From NCBI RefSeq assembly GCF_029906645.1, contig NZ_JARYGZ010000001.1, positions 1,359,208 to 1,423,207 of the forward strand: a stretch of 64,000 bases of DNA. The letters are read 5' to 3'. The notes below the pieces were generated by a model. It did not search any database. It had not been told where the DNA came from and saw only the letters and a program-made list of their open reading frames with translations. Position 1 is the first letter of the stretch, and each line of letters opens with the position of its first letter. The position numbers and the translations under genes were made by a program. Shown one piece after another: positions 37,354 through 46,246 of this stretch. The DNA is from Sphingomonas oryzagri (GTDB lineage Bacteria > Pseudomonadota > Alphaproteobacteria > Sphingomonadales > Sphingomonadaceae).

Positions 37354-39207
37354 TCATGTCCGCATCAGGGCTTCGGCGGCGATCATCCGGGCCTCCGGCT
37401 CCAGCCCCACCGATCGGAGCGCAGCGAGGATGTGGTAGAGGAACACCGGCTGAACCTGGCTCCAGTCGCTGGTCTGCATGCCGACCGCCGCCAGCACCAC
37501 CACCGTCGCCGGCTCGCGCCGCGCCGCCGCTTGGTCGATCGCCTGCGTCCAGATGTTGCGCACGCCCATCGGCACGTCGAGCTTGCCCGCCAGTTCCTGA
37601 GCGTCGCTGGCCTTCAGCCGGCCGAGCGCGGCGAGGCTGACATAGAGCAGTTGCGCCCTGAGCTTGGCCGAGCCGCGTCCGCCATCACCGAAGCTGGCGA
37701 CGCGATCGGCATCGACATCGACCACCGGACGGGGTGCGCCGACCGCCATCAACGCCCAGGCCTCGTCGCCGGTCGTGCCGCTCGCGCCACGCGCGATATC
37801 GGCCCAGCGCGCCGACTGAATATCGAGACCGGCCGAGAGCATCGCCGCGATCAGGTTCGAGACATCGGAGGCATAATCGCTCGAAGGAACGATCCGCGCC
37901 GCGGCCCGCGCGGTGAGGATGCGCGAGGCGTACTGGTCGCGCTCGTCCTCCGGATCCTTCCACAACGCCCGCAGCGCCGCGACGCGATCCGCCTCGTTCT
38001 CGCCGGCATAGGCCTTGCGGAGACGGCCGGCGGGGCTGTCGTCCATCGCATAGGGGTCGCCCCCCTCGGCCACCTGGGACACGAAATCGACCAGATCGGC
38101 CGACGAGACAACACCCAGGGTCGCCGCCACCCGCTCCGCCTTGGCGCGGCTGGCGACCGGCAGCATCGGCGCACGCGCGCGCCAGCCCTGCATCGCGAGG
38201 CCGCCCTGATCGAGCAGGTAGGACGGGATTTCGAGACCCAGCGCGCTGCCGAGGCCGAAGCGCCAGCTCGTCAGCGAATTGACGCTGTTCCAGTCGACCT
38301 CCGGCGCGCGCTTGGCGGCGGTACCGGCGCCGACCACGCGCTCGGCAAGCGCGAGGTCCATGCCGTCGGCGGCGCCGGGCAGCGAGCGGGCGCGATCGAT
38401 CAGCGCGGAGGCCGTGCCGCCGTCATTCTGCAAGCCCGCGCACATCGCGCGCGCCAACGGCCAGGTGGAGGTCTTGGACGCCGCGTCGGCGGCATCGGCA
38501 ACCGGGCAGAGCGCGCCGGGATCGGCCGCCGCCATCGCCGATTCGAGCACCGCCTCGTAATAACGCGGCGTGCCCTTGTCGGGATCGACCTTCTCGACCA
38601 GCAGGTGCGCCGCATCCGCCTCGCCCATGCGCGTGAGCAGCAGGGTGCGTTCCGCCACCCAGTCCGACGGGTTCACCCCGCCCGGCGTGGCGATGTCGGT
38701 GGTCAGCACGCGACGCAGCAGCATCGACAGCCAGCGCGAGGCGATCGGCGCATCGAGGCGCGCGAGCAGCGTGTTCAGGTAGCGACCCGACGTGTTGCCG
38801 AAGCCATCCTGCGGAATGCCGGTGACGGCACTGCTGAGGATACCGACATGCTCGGTCGAGCGGCGGGCGAATTCCGGAATGTCCTGCTTGCGCAGGGCAT
38901 CGGCCGCTTCCTCCGCCGCCTTCTCGGCGGCGTTGTCCGCCTCGTCCTGCGCGGCGGCGGCGGCGTTGGCCTCCTCCGGCGTCGGCGGCGCGAGCGTGAG
39001 GGTCGGCACCTCCTGCACCTGCCCGGTGTCGGGCGCCTGCGCGGGTTCGGCGGGTGCGGCCGGCTGCGGCTGCGCCTTGGGTGACGGAGACCCGAAACCC
39101 GGCGGCAGGATCGATTGCGGGGACTGGCCGATCGCGGCGGGAATACCGATCGCCAGCAGCGCGACGCCGCCGGCGAGCGCCGCGACGCGCTTAGTGCGAG
39201 GACGCAT
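37354..39207 (-). CDS. exported helical protein of unknown function
   Basis: A 617-residue protein I do not recognise. It has a signal peptide (AALAGGVALLAIGIPAAIGQ), then a proline/alanine-rich stretch (about 30-85) and a coiled-coil-prone, alanine-rich segment (EEANAAAAAQDEADNAAEKA). The rest is helical, resembling tetratricopeptide-like alpha solenoids, but no consensus repeat was found. It overlaps the 48-residue membrane protein gene by 17 bases, so the pair is probably coupled, and lies 79 bases upstream of xerD across repeat A. Confidence 0.78.
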   Translation of the reverse strand: MRPRTKRVAALAGGVALLAIGIPAAIGQSPQSILPPGFGSPSPKAQPQPAAPAEPAQAPDTGQVQEVPTLTLAPPTPEEANAAAAAQDEADNAAEKAAEEAADALRKQDIPEFARRSTEHVGILSSAVTGIPQDGFGNTSGRYLNTLLARLDAPIASRWLSMLLRRVLTTDIATPGGVNPSDWVAERTLLLTRMGEADAAHLLVEKVDPDKGTPRYYEAVLESAMAAADPGALCPVADAADAASKTSTWPLARAMCAGLQNDGGTASALIDRARSLPGAADGMDLALAERVVGAGTAAKRAPEVDWNSVNSLTSWRFGLGSALGLEIPSYLLDQGGLAMQGWRARAPMLPVASRAKAERVAATLGVVSSADLVDFVSQVAEGGDPYAMDDSPAGRLRKAYAGENEADRVAALRALWKDPEDERDQYASRILTARAAARIVPSSDYASDVSNLIAAMLSAGLDIQSARWADIARGASGTTGDEAWALMAVGAPRPVVDVDADRVASFGDGGRGSAKLRAQLLYVSLAALGRLKASDAQELAGKLDVPMGVRNIWTQAIDQAAARREPATVVVLAAVGMQTSDWSQVQPVFLYHILAALRSVGLEPEARMIAAEALMRT

Positions 39208-39337
39208 CGGCGCCGTTCAGCGTCACCACCTTCTCGACGTGATGCGGCGTCACATCATGATGGCCGCGCGACAGCCAGACGAGGCCCGCGATGATCAGGA
39301 CGATGATGACGATCAGGATGGTGGTGCCGCGGGACAT
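39191..39337 (-). CDS. 48-residue single-helix membrane protein
   Basis: A short protein of 48 residues: MSRGTTILIVIIVLIIAGLV forms a membrane helix, then WLSRGHHDVTPHHVEKVV with several histidines faces one side of the membrane. Its last 17 bases overlap the start of the 617-residue gene, so the two are translationally linked. The bases before the ATG (AAGGCAG) give a modest ribosome site. Such small proteins are common in sphingomonads; function unknown. Confidence 0.7.
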   Translation of the reverse strand: MSRGTTILIVIIVLIIAGLVWLSRGHHDVTPHHVEKVVTLNGADASSH

Positions 39338-39428
39338 GGGGCTTTCTGCCTTGAGAAGAAAAAGATGACACAGACGAAGGAAGCGGGCTTTTGCCCCAAC
39401 CCATGGCCCTGTGTATAGCCCCGGCGCC

Positions 39429-39983
39429 ATGCCGCAAACCCCGCCCCCGCAACGGTCCGCCCCGATGCCGCCCCGGCCGCGCCGGCCGATCGTGCTCGTG
39501 GGGCTGATGGGGGTCGGCAAATCGACCGTCGGGCGACGGCTGGCGAGCCGTCTCCATCTGCCCTTCGTCGATGCCGACAAGGAGATCGAGACCGCCGCCG
39601 GCCTTTCCATCGCCGAGATCTTCGCTCGTTATGGCGAGCAGGCCTTTCGCGACGGCGAGCGGCGCGTCATCGCGCGGTTGATCGACGGCCGCCCCAAGGT
39701 GATCGCCACCGGCGGCGGCGCCTTCATGAACGACGAGACGCGCGCGCTGATCCTCAAGCGCGCCACCGCCGTGTGGCTGGATGCCGATATCGACGTGCTG
39801 GTCGATCGGGTGGGCAGGCGCGACGATCGCCCCCTGCTCCACGATCGCGATCCGCGCGAGGTGCTGATCGAGCTGTCCGCCACGCGCAACCCGGTCTACG
39901 CGCTCGCCCCCATCCATGTCCGGTCCGAACCGTTGCCGCACGATGCGACGGTCGACTCCATCCTGAAGGCGCTCATTCCATGA
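39429..39983 (+). CDS. aroK: shikimate kinase
   Basis: A 184-residue shikimate kinase (ATP plus shikimate to shikimate 3-phosphate). The P-loop is GLMGVGKST (25-33), followed by [11 protein letters not shown] and the shikimate-binding FRDGERR and ATGGGAF. The start at 39429 is preferred over 39411. Its stop overlaps the aroB start (ATGA), a conserved aroK-aroB pair in the aromatic amino acid pathway. Confidence 0.95.
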   Translation: MPQTPPPQRSAPMPPRPRRPIVLVGLMGVGKSTVGRRLASRLHLPFVDADKEIETAAGLSIAEIFARYGEQAFRDGERRVIARLIDGRPKVIATGGGAFMNDETRALILKRATAVWLDADIDVLVDRVGRRDDRPLLHDRDPREVLIELSATRNPVYALAPIHVRSEPLPHDATVDSILKALIP

Positions 39984-41086
39984 CGATCGTTCCTGTGTCC
40001 CTGGGCGATCGCAGCTATGACGTGGCGATCGCGGCAGGCGCGCTGGCCCATGCCGGAGAGCGCCTGAAATCCTATGCGCGGGGCGGCCGGTTCGTGGTGG
40101 TGACCGACGAGCATGTCGCCGCCGCACAGCTGCCGAAGCTCACCGCCTCGCTGGAGGCGGCGGGGCTGACGGTCGAGCCGATCGTGCTGCCCGCCGGCGA
40201 ATCGACCAAGAGCTGGGAGCAACTGGCGGCATTGAGCGACCGGCTGCTCGGCCTCGGCATCGAGCGTTCCGACAACATCATTGCGCTCGGCGGCGGCGTG
40301 ATCGGCGATCTGGTGGGATTCGCGGCCTCGATCCTGAAGCGCGGCTGCGGCTTCGTGCAGGTGCCGACGACCTTGCTCGCGCAGGTCGATTCATCGGTCG
40401 GCGGCAAGACGGCGATCAACACGCCCGCCGGCAAGAACCTGATCGGCGCGTTCCATCAGCCGAGTCACGTGCTGATCGATCCCGACACGATCGATACCCT
40501 GCCTCGGCGTGAGGTTGGGGCCGGCTATGCCGAGGTGGTGAAATACGGGCTGATCGACGATCCCGTGTTCTTCGACTGGTGCGAGGCGAACGGCGAGCAC
40601 CTGCTGGCCGGCGATCCGGCGGCACGCACCCACGCCATCGCCACCAGCATCGCCGCCAAGGCCCGCATCGTCGCCGCCGACGAGCGCGAGACGACCGGCG
40701 TGCGCGCGCTGCTCAATCTCGGCCACACCTTCGGCCACGCGCTGGAGGCGGAGACCGGCTTCGGCACGCGCCTGCTCCATGGCGAGGGCGTGGCGTGCGG
40801 CATGGCACTGGCTTTCCGCTATTCGGCGCGGCTGGGTTATTGCGAGCCTGAGGATGCGGCGCGGGTCTCGGCGCACCTCAAGGCCGCCGGGTTGCCGGTG
40901 ACGCTGGCGGAGGCGGGCGTCGATACCTCTGGCGAGGTGCTGGTCGGCCACATGCTCCACGACAAGAAGATGGCTGGCGGCAAGCTGCCCTTCCTGCTCG
41001 CGCACGGCATCGGGCGGACGTTTCTGGCGAAGGGTGTCGATCTGGCCGACGTGGCGGCGTTTCTGGACGGGGAACGCGACAGCTAG
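39980..41086 (+). CDS. aroB: 3-dehydroquinate synthase
   Basis: A 368-residue NAD-dependent 3-dehydroquinate synthase converting DAHP to 3-dehydroquinate. Signatures are [38 protein letters not shown], the zinc ligands in [20 protein letters not shown] and [10 protein letters not shown]. It overlaps aroK by four bases. It faces DUF423 tail to tail with a 1-base gap. Confidence 0.97.
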   Translation: MTIVPVSLGDRSYDVAIAAGALAHAGERLKSYARGGRFVVVTDEHVAAAQLPKLTASLEAAGLTVEPIVLPAGESTKSWEQLAALSDRLLGLGIERSDNIIALGGGVIGDLVGFAASILKRGCGFVQVPTTLLAQVDSSVGGKTAINTPAGKNLIGAFHQPSHVLIDPDTIDTLPRREVGAGYAEVVKYGLIDDPVFFDWCEANGEHLLAGDPAARTHAIATSIAAKARIVAADERETTGVRALLNLGHTFGHALEAETGFGTRLLHGEGVACGMALAFRYSARLGYCEPEDAARVSAHLKAAGLPVTLAEAGVDTSGEVLVGHMLHDKKMAGGKLPFLLAHGIGRTFLAKGVDLADVAAFLDGERDS

Positions 41087-41087
41087 A

Positions 41088-41429
41088 TCAGGCTCGTGCC
41101 CGCCACGCCCCGATCGCCAGCGCGAACCAGCCCATGATGAGGCCCATGCCCCCGAACGGGGTGACGATCCCGAAGATATGCGGCGCCCCCAGCGCCAGCG
41201 CATAGAGCGAACCCGCGAACAGCGCGCCGCCCGCCACGAAGCACCAGCCGGCGAACGCGCCCAGCGGCCGCTGGAACAGCGCCAGCGCAGCGAGCGCGTG
41301 GATCAGCTGATAATGCGATCCTGTCTTCAGCAGTTCGGCCGCCATGCCGCTCGCGCCGTGCGCACCGAACGCGCCCGCCGCCACCGCCAGCGCGCCGGAC
41401 AGAGCGGCGAGGATGGCGAGTGCCCTCAC
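41088..41429 (-). CDS. DUF423 family membrane protein
   Basis: A 113-residue inner-membrane protein with about four hydrophobic segments. LSGALAVAAGAFGAHGASGM at the start and HIFGIVTPFGGMGLIMGW at the end are the hallmarks of DUF423 (YgdD-like). Function unknown. It overlaps the antiporter stop by four bases, so it is the last gene of the NifU-like/antiporter/DUF423 operon. Confidence 0.9.
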   Translation of the reverse strand: MRALAILAALSGALAVAAGAFGAHGASGMAAELLKTGSHYQLIHALAALALFQRPLGAFAGWCFVAGGALFAGSLYALALGAPHIFGIVTPFGGMGLIMGWFALAIGAWRARA

Positions 41430-43216
41430 CCCTCGGCCTGGTCGTCGAGCGCGTCCGGCGTGCGGCCGGGCCGGTACATCAGGCTCACCGCCGTCTGCGC
41501 GCGCAGTTCACCCGCCTCGTGCTGGGCACGCAGACGGCGCATGTCCCGCTCGCGATAATCGGCCTCGATCCGATCGATCTCCTCGGTCTCCGCGCCAACC
41601 GAATCGAGCGCCATGCGCCCCATCTTCACCGCGCTCTCCATCACCTCGCGCACCGATTGCGGCGCGAGGCCGATCTTCTTGAGCGCCAGCACGTCGCGCC
41701 GGTCGAACACGCGGACCAGCAGGCGGGCGTGCGGGAACGTCTCCTGCACCGCCTCCAGCACATCCACGGAGGGCTGGTCGCCATCGATACAGAAGCAGAT
41801 CAGCTCGGCCTCGTCGGCGCCCGCCTGCCGCAGCAGATCGAGCCGGGTGCCGTCGCCATAATAGACCTTGATCTCCATCCGGTCGCCGATGTCGATGATC
41901 TCGGTGTCGAGATCGACGATGGTCACCGACATGCCGTGGGCGAACAGCATCTGGGTGACGGTCTGGCCGAAGCGGCCATAGCCGACGACGATCGCCTGCC
42001 CCTGCTCGGCCTCCTCCGGCCCGGCGAGCCCACGCAGCTTGGCGCCCGCCTCCTCGCCGCCGAAGCGCCGGGCGAGCGACATCAGGAACGGTGTCGTCGC
42101 CATCGAGAGCGTGACGACGGCGGAGAACAGGCTCGCCGCCTCGGGCGCGATCAGATAGGCGGCCTGCGCCTGCCCGAACAGCACGAAGCCGAATTCGCCG
42201 CCCTGGCTCAGCAGCAGGCCGAGCGCGAAGGCGGATTTCGTCTCCATCCGCGCGATCTTGGCGATCCCGAACAGCACGCCCGTCTTCACGATGATCAGCG
42301 CGGCGGCGATGCCCAGCACGAAGAAAGGCCGCGTCGCGATCGCCGACAGATCCAGCAACATGCCGACCGTCAGGAAGAACAGGCCGAGCAGGATCGAGCG
42401 GAACGGCTCGACATCCGCCTCCAGCTCGTGCCGGTAGGGCGAATCCGCCAGCATCACACCCGCCACGAAGGCGCCGAGCGCGGTCGAGAGATGCAGCCAC
42501 TCCATCAAAGCGGATGCCGCGAGCACCGTGAACAGCCCGGCCGCCACGAACATCTCGCGCTCGCCGAGCTTGCCGATCGCGCGCAGCGCGGGGCTGAGCA
42601 CATAGCGTCCGGCCAGCACCAGCGCGACGATCGCACCCAGCGTGTAGAGGCCGAGCAGCCAGCCCGGCGGCGCATTCTGGTCCACCGGCGCGCGGCTGAG
42701 CGCGGTGATGATCGTGATCAGCGGGATGATCGACAGATCCTGGAACAGCAGGATCGAGAAGGCCCGCTCGCCGAACTGGGTGTGCAGGCGCCCCTGCGAG
42801 CGCAGCAGCGGCAGCACCTGCGCGGTGGACGACAAGGCCAGCGGCAGGCCGATCGCCAGCGCCGCCTTGGGGCTGAAATTGGCGCAGAAGCGCAGCACCA
42901 ACGCGACCGCGAGGCCCGCCGCGATCACCTGCGCGGCGCCCAGCCCGAAGATGTCTCGCCTCAGCTCCCATAGCCGGCGCGGATTGAGCTCCAGCCCGAC
43001 GAGGAAGAGCAGCAGGGTGATGCCGATCTCGGCGATGCCCATCTTGCCCTGCGCGTCGCCGACCAGATCGAGCATCTGCGGCCCGATCAGCACGCCCGCG
43101 ACGAGATAGCCCAGCACCGCGCCGAGGCCGAAGCGGCGGAACAGCAGCACGGCGGGCAAGGCCGCGCCGAGCATGATCACGCCGTCACGCAGCAGGTTGT
43201 CGGTCGGCGTCGTCAT
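41426..43216 (-). CDS. Kef-type monovalent cation:proton antiporter (CPA2)
   Basis: About 596 residues. The first 390 residues contain a dozen or so membrane segments of the Na/H exchanger fold (GAVLGYLVAGVLIGPQ, LFLVGLELNPRRLWELRR, ALGAFVAGVMLADSPYRHELE), then a TrkA-N nucleotide-binding domain (QAIVVGYGRFGQTVTQML). KefB/KefC relatives exchange K+ for H+ and are gated by glutathione adducts or NAD(H). The C-terminal part is helical. Start 43216 overlaps the upstream scaffold gene by four bases. Confidence 0.92.
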   Translation of the reverse strand: MTTPTDNLLRDGVIMLGAALPAVLLFRRFGLGAVLGYLVAGVLIGPQMLDLVGDAQGKMGIAEIGITLLLFLVGLELNPRRLWELRRDIFGLGAAQVIAAGLAVALVLRFCANFSPKAALAIGLPLALSSTAQVLPLLRSQGRLHTQFGERAFSILLFQDLSIIPLITIITALSRAPVDQNAPPGWLLGLYTLGAIVALVLAGRYVLSPALRAIGKLGEREMFVAAGLFTVLAASALMEWLHLSTALGAFVAGVMLADSPYRHELEADVEPFRSILLGLFFLTVGMLLDLSAIATRPFFVLGIAAALIIVKTGVLFGIAKIARMETKSAFALGLLLSQGGEFGFVLFGQAQAAYLIAPEAASLFSAVVTLSMATTPFLMSLARRFGGEEAGAKLRGLAGPEEAEQGQAIVVGYGRFGQTVTQMLFAHGMSVTIVDLDTEIIDIGDRMEIKVYYGDGTRLDLLRQAGADEAELICFCIDGDQPSVDVLEAVQETFPHARLLVRVFDRRDVLALKKIGLAPQSVREVMESAVKMGRMALDSVGAETEEIDRIEADYRERDMRRLRAQHEAGELRAQTAVSLMYRPGRTPDALDDQAEG

Positions 43217-43650
43217 GCCGCCTGCGCCCGGCGGGCGTCGGCGACGGCCTCGACCACCGCCTCGAAAGCGAGGCGGATCGAGGGGTGGCGCGCCGGATAA
43301 TCGCGCGCCGGGCCGAAGATTTCGAGGCCGGGCCAATCGCCCGGATCGTCCCGCTCTTTCGCGAGGAAGGCCGTGATCGCATCGCGCGCCGCCGCCAGTT
43401 CCTCGGGGCTTCGGCCGATCGCGTGTGCGCCCATCAGCGAGGCGGAGGCCTGCCCCAGCGCGCAGGCGCGCACCTCCTGCCCCAAGGCGGCCACCCGCCC
43501 TTCGCCGTCCAGCACGACATCGACTGTGACGCGGCTGCCGCAGACCGGCGAGCGCTTCTCCGACGAGCCTTCCGCATGGGTCAGCCGCGCGTCGTGCGGG
43601 ATCGAAGCGGCGAGCCGCAGGATGGTGGAATTATACAGCGCGGCCGACAT
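43213..43650 (-). CDS. NifU-like iron-sulfur cluster scaffold protein
   Basis: About 145 residues of the SufU/IscU-like fold: ALYNSTILRLAASIPHDARL at the start, then cysteines in SPVCGSRV, VRACALGQASAS. Conserved cysteines in these two places are the expected cluster ligands, although the third ligand is less clear. It probably helps assemble Fe-S clusters in the cytosol, and no suf/isc genes are adjacent. It is the first gene of the antiporter operon; repeat B lies directly upstream. Confidence 0.8.
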   Translation of the reverse strand: MSAALYNSTILRLAASIPHDARLTHAEGSSEKRSPVCGSRVTVDVVLDGEGRVAALGQEVRACALGQASASLMGAHAIGRSPEELAAARDAITAFLAKERDDPGDWPGLEIFGPARDYPARHPSIRLAFEAVVEAVADARRAQAA

Positions 43651-43699
43651 GGACCGACAGATAGGCGACCGTTTCAGCCGCGTCACCCCCACGTGCCCC

Positions 43700-43801
43700 C
43701 CTCCCTGAAAGGGAGGGATTAGGGGTGGGTTCTTCTCAGTATCTCGTCATGCCTGCCTTAAACGAACCCACCCCCGGCCCCTCCCATTTAGGGAGGGGAG
43801 G
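43700..43801. repeat. intergenic inverted repeat B
   Basis: Arm 1 (43700-43732) contains CTCCCTGAAAGGGAGGG and GGGGTGGGTTC; arm 2 (43764-43801) contains GAACCCACCCC and CCTCCCATTTAGGGAGGGG. The arms are roughly inverted and each also forms a small hairpin. It fills the gap between the cvpA stop and the NifU-like start. Confidence 0.7.
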
Positions 43802-43803
43802 TT

Positions 43804-44349
43804 TCAGTTCGTCGTACTTCCCTCGACATTCTCCACACCCGCCGGCTCGCCGCGGCGCTTCGCGATCATGTCGTCGATCGCGTGGCGGCTCGCCTGCAGC
43901 AGCGAGATCGAGCGCGCCTCGCGCACCCAGTCCGGGCGCGGCGCCGCGCCGCCATAGCCGATGTCGTAGACGAGGTTGCCGAACATGAAGAGCAGCGTCG
44001 CGCCGATCAGCCCCTTCAGCGCGCCGAAGCCGAGGCCGAGCGTGCGATCGATCGGCCCCAGCACCGAATCGCGCGTCCGCCGGCCGATCCGCTGCGCGAT
44101 CATGCGCCCGCCGAAAAAGGTGATCCCGAACACCAGCACGAAGGCGAGTAGCGACGCGCCCGATTTCGTGTGCAGCCACGTCCCCACGATCAACGCGGCG
44201 GGCGTGTAGAAGAGCTTGAGCGCGATCACCACCGCCACCCAGGCGAACAGCGACAGCACCTCCGTCACGAAGCCGCGCAGCACGCCCAGAATGGCGCCGC
44301 CGCCAACGAAGATCAGCACGATGATGTCGAGAAGGGTGAGTGAGTGCAT
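43804..44349 (-). CDS. cvpA: CvpA family inner-membrane protein
   Basis: A 181-residue CvpA family protein with about four membrane helices: DIIVLIFVGGGAILGVLRGF, LSLFAWVAVVIALKL, FVLVFGITFFGGRMIAQRIG and GPIDRTLGLGFGALKGLIG. The C-terminal tail is acidic and cytoplasmic or periplasmic. CvpA is required for colicin V production in E. coli and for envelope stress resistance in several species. It lies downstream of the 6S RNA gene. Confidence 0.9.
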   Translation of the reverse strand: MHSLTLLDIIVLIFVGGGAILGVLRGFVTEVLSLFAWVAVVIALKLFYTPAALIVGTWLHTKSGASLLAFVLVFGITFFGGRMIAQRIGRRTRDSVLGPIDRTLGLGFGALKGLIGATLLFMFGNLVYDIGYGGAAPRPDWVREARSISLLQASRHAIDDMIAKRRGEPAGVENVEGSTTN

Positions 44350-44399
44350 GGTCGCGCGGAGGTAGGAGGTGGATGCGGGAGGGTCAATCGGGACCGCTC

Positions 44400-44424
44400 A
44401 TCCTCCCTCGGGCGGGGGGAGGAT
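44400..44424. repeat. small palindrome between cvpA and 6S RNA
   Basis: ATCCTCCC and GGGAGGAT pair around TCGGGCGGG. The arms match the outer ends of repeat C at 49300, so this may be a truncated copy. It could also end transcripts from the 6S RNA side. Confidence 0.5.
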
Positions 44425-44552
44425 CTGGAGAAGGCACACGTCTCCCGTAAAATCAGGACAGGGGGAAGGTCACGGCCGGCGCGTCCTTTGCCAATGGCAC
44501 CCGGTTGCTGGACGGCTTGGGGTAAGCAAGTGCGGATCGTAACCGGAGCCGC

Positions 44553-44716
44553 GTCCAGACTTTGAGATCGGGACCAGAAGCCCCTGCCCACGGTTGGCCT
44601 GGCAGGGTGTCACGACAGTCCCGGGGTTACAGTTTTTTCAGCGAAGCTTCGGCTTGTAACCGGATGACTCCGCGCCGCCGCCCAGGGCTTCGATGCGAAC
44701 ATCTCGGACCCGGTTC
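44553..44716 (-). ncRNA. ssrS: 6S RNA
   Basis: On the minus strand the 5' arm GAGATGTTCGCATCGAAGCCC resembles the E. coli 6S 5' arm (GAGATGTTCGCAAGCGGGCC), and the 3' arm GGGGCTTCTGGTCCCGATCTC pairs with it: GAGAT with ATCTC and GAAGCCC with GGGCTTC. Between them lies a large bulged region, as expected for 6S RNA, which mimics an open promoter and holds sigma-70 RNA polymerase in stationary phase. The ends are approximate; an outer AACCGG/CCGGTT pairing could extend it to about 44541-44720. It is identified by eye, not by a covariance model. Confidence 0.75.
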
Positions 44717-44856
44717 CCATCCTTCGCTCCCGTGCGCTTAGGGTTTGAAGAACGCCGCAATTAATAACCCATATGGTTCTCAATGTCAAGATCCATCCGA
44801 GCGCGCTATCGCCGCCGGGCCGATCGATGCTAGGCGGCGCCGAAAGGTGCGTATCG

Positions 44857-45033
44857 ATGATCGCCATTGGTTGCCTGTTGCTCGGCATCCTTCCCATCGC
44901 CGGCTTCATGCTCGGTCTGTTCGTATCGGGGATGCCGATGGCGATCGGCCTCGCGGTCTCCGGCTTCGTGATCGCAGCAGCCGTTTGCGGCGTCACCGGC
45001 TACGCCCTCGCCAAGGCCGGGCGGCGGGAGTAG
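44857..45033 (+). CDS. small two-helix membrane protein
   Basis: About 58 residues: MIAIGCLLLGILPIAGFMLG and a second helix (MAIGLAVSGFVIAAAVCGV) with a short basic tail AKAGRRE. GAAAGG lies about 10 bases before the ATG at 44857. In-frame starts at 44773 and 44824 would lengthen it to 86 or 69 residues. I do not recognise the family. It lies at the left edge of the A+T-rich patch, 140 bases after the 6S RNA on the opposite strand. Confidence 0.5.
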   Translation: MIAIGCLLLGILPIAGFMLGLFVSGMPMAIGLAVSGFVIAAAVCGVTGYALAKAGRRE

Positions 45034-45124
45034 CGGCGACACCGGCGATGGAGCGATCGTCCGCAAATGGTGGATTTGCGACGGTTGGCTTTCGGATGGC
45101 AATTAGAAAAAGCCGACTGCCCGC

Positions 45125-45544
45125 TTATCGACGTTGGGTTATCGTCGTAGTTTCATGTGCCGACTTGTAAATAGACCTGTTGATAATGGCAAGGAATAGG
45201 CCACCAAATCCGCCAGCAATGGCTGTCGGCCAAGACGCTTGAGAAGCACTATGACTCAATATCATTACCCAGAAAACGCTCGATATCGCCCCCGTACCAA
45301 CAGACATCATGATTCCGATGATCTTTTTTCGAGCCGTTTCTTGCATCAATATGAGCAAGGCCGCAGTTGCCGCGCTTGGAACAAGACCCACTTCGTAGAT
45401 GGCAAACCATGCCTTTGGACCAGCGATAAACACGATCAGAAGTAGTGGGCAAATGATCGACAATGCGGAAAAACCGAGCAGAGGCCCTAACATCGCAAGG
45501 AAAGCCCCGCGCATAAAAGGATACGCGTTCAGAAAGCGGATCAT
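45125..45544 (-). CDS. hypothetical membrane protein
   Basis: A 139-residue protein with four hydrophobic segments (GAFLAMLGPLLGFSALSIIC, PLLLIVFIAGPKAWFAIYEVG, IGIMMSVGTGAISSVFWVMI, ASWPTAIAGGFGGLFLAIIN) and a basic C-terminal tail. I do not recognise the family. Its codon use, with more ATA, ATT and AAA-type codons than its neighbours, suggests recent transfer. It is a single gene with no obvious partner. Confidence 0.6.
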   Translation of the reverse strand: MIRFLNAYPFMRGAFLAMLGPLLGFSALSIICPLLLIVFIAGPKAWFAIYEVGLVPSAATAALLILMQETARKKIIGIMMSVGTGAISSVFWVMILSHSASQASWPTAIAGGFGGLFLAIINRSIYKSAHETTTITQRR

Positions 45545-45755
45545 TCGGTACCTGCCAAACCTACTACTACGCGGTCAATATCCCTGAATTCACTTATCAA
45601 ACGTTGCGGCGACCAATCATGGAAATGGCCTGACTGTTTTTCGGGCCGACATCTCGGTTCGAAACGTCCACGCCTATTCGTGTGCAAGCCAGCGGCCCGA
45701 ACTGGCACCGATCATGGCGTTCGCACGGCCGGCGTGGTGGCATCGAGACAGTCAG
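45545..45755. other. 211-base gap in the A+T-rich patch
   Basis: No coding frame with a plausible start, no tRNA and no clear repeat seen. It contains TGACTGTTTTTCGGGCC, which might end a transcript, but no stem was found before it. Confidence 0.5.
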
Positions 45756-46046
45756 CTATCCCCCGCTGAGATGCGCGGAATAGAAAAGCAGGCCAGTGAA
45801 CGCCGCGATTGCGCCTGAGGAAAGCGCGTAAAATAGCTTCACGCTTGATTTCATTGTTAATAGGGCCATGGCACTGCAAACCACTGCGGTCCAAATCAGC
45901 GCTTTTGACCACATCGGCGCGTAAGGTGGCGTGCCGTGATCCAATTCGAGCGCAGAAATGACCATCAATACTAGAGCGTCTATGATAAAAAACGCGACGG
46001 CAATAGCTATTTTTATTCTTGCCATGGAAGGCTCGCGCGAATTCAT
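45756..46046 (-). CDS. hypothetical membrane protein
   Basis: A 96-residue protein (or 89 from the ATG at 46025) with three hydrophobic segments: KIAIAVAFFIIDALVLMVI, ALIWTAVVCSAMALLTM and LSSGAIAAFTGLLFYSAHLSG. It resembles the preceding membrane gene in codon use but not in sequence. No family recognised. It belongs to the A+T-rich patch. Confidence 0.55.
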   Translation of the reverse strand: MNSREPSMARIKIAIAVAFFIIDALVLMVISALELDHGTPPYAPMWSKALIWTAVVCSAMALLTMKSSVKLFYALSSGAIAAFTGLLFYSAHLSGG

Positions 46047-46246
46047 AACATCAGTTGCCCTAATGATCGGAGAGGCTTGCGCCTACCGCATGGGATGTAT
46101 GCCGCAATTGGACGCTAGCTGCCAGTAGTCGCCCCTGCGAGGCCAACGGCCAATCCTTACCGGTCCGCGAGCGCGTCAGTTCGGATGATGGGCTCCAGTC
46201 TGCGCAGGAGCGACGGCTATTCTCGCGATCATCTTCGGGCAGGCTC
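46047..46246. other. 200-base gap between the patch and radA
   Basis: No open frame, RNA gene or obvious inverted repeat seen. It marks the right edge of the A+T-rich patch, with G+C rising toward radA. Confidence 0.5.

Noticed and set aside
37432-39084. 550-codon plus-strand frame over the exported solenoid gene
   Set aside because: Arg/His-rich shadow; the minus-strand protein has a convincing signal peptide and start.
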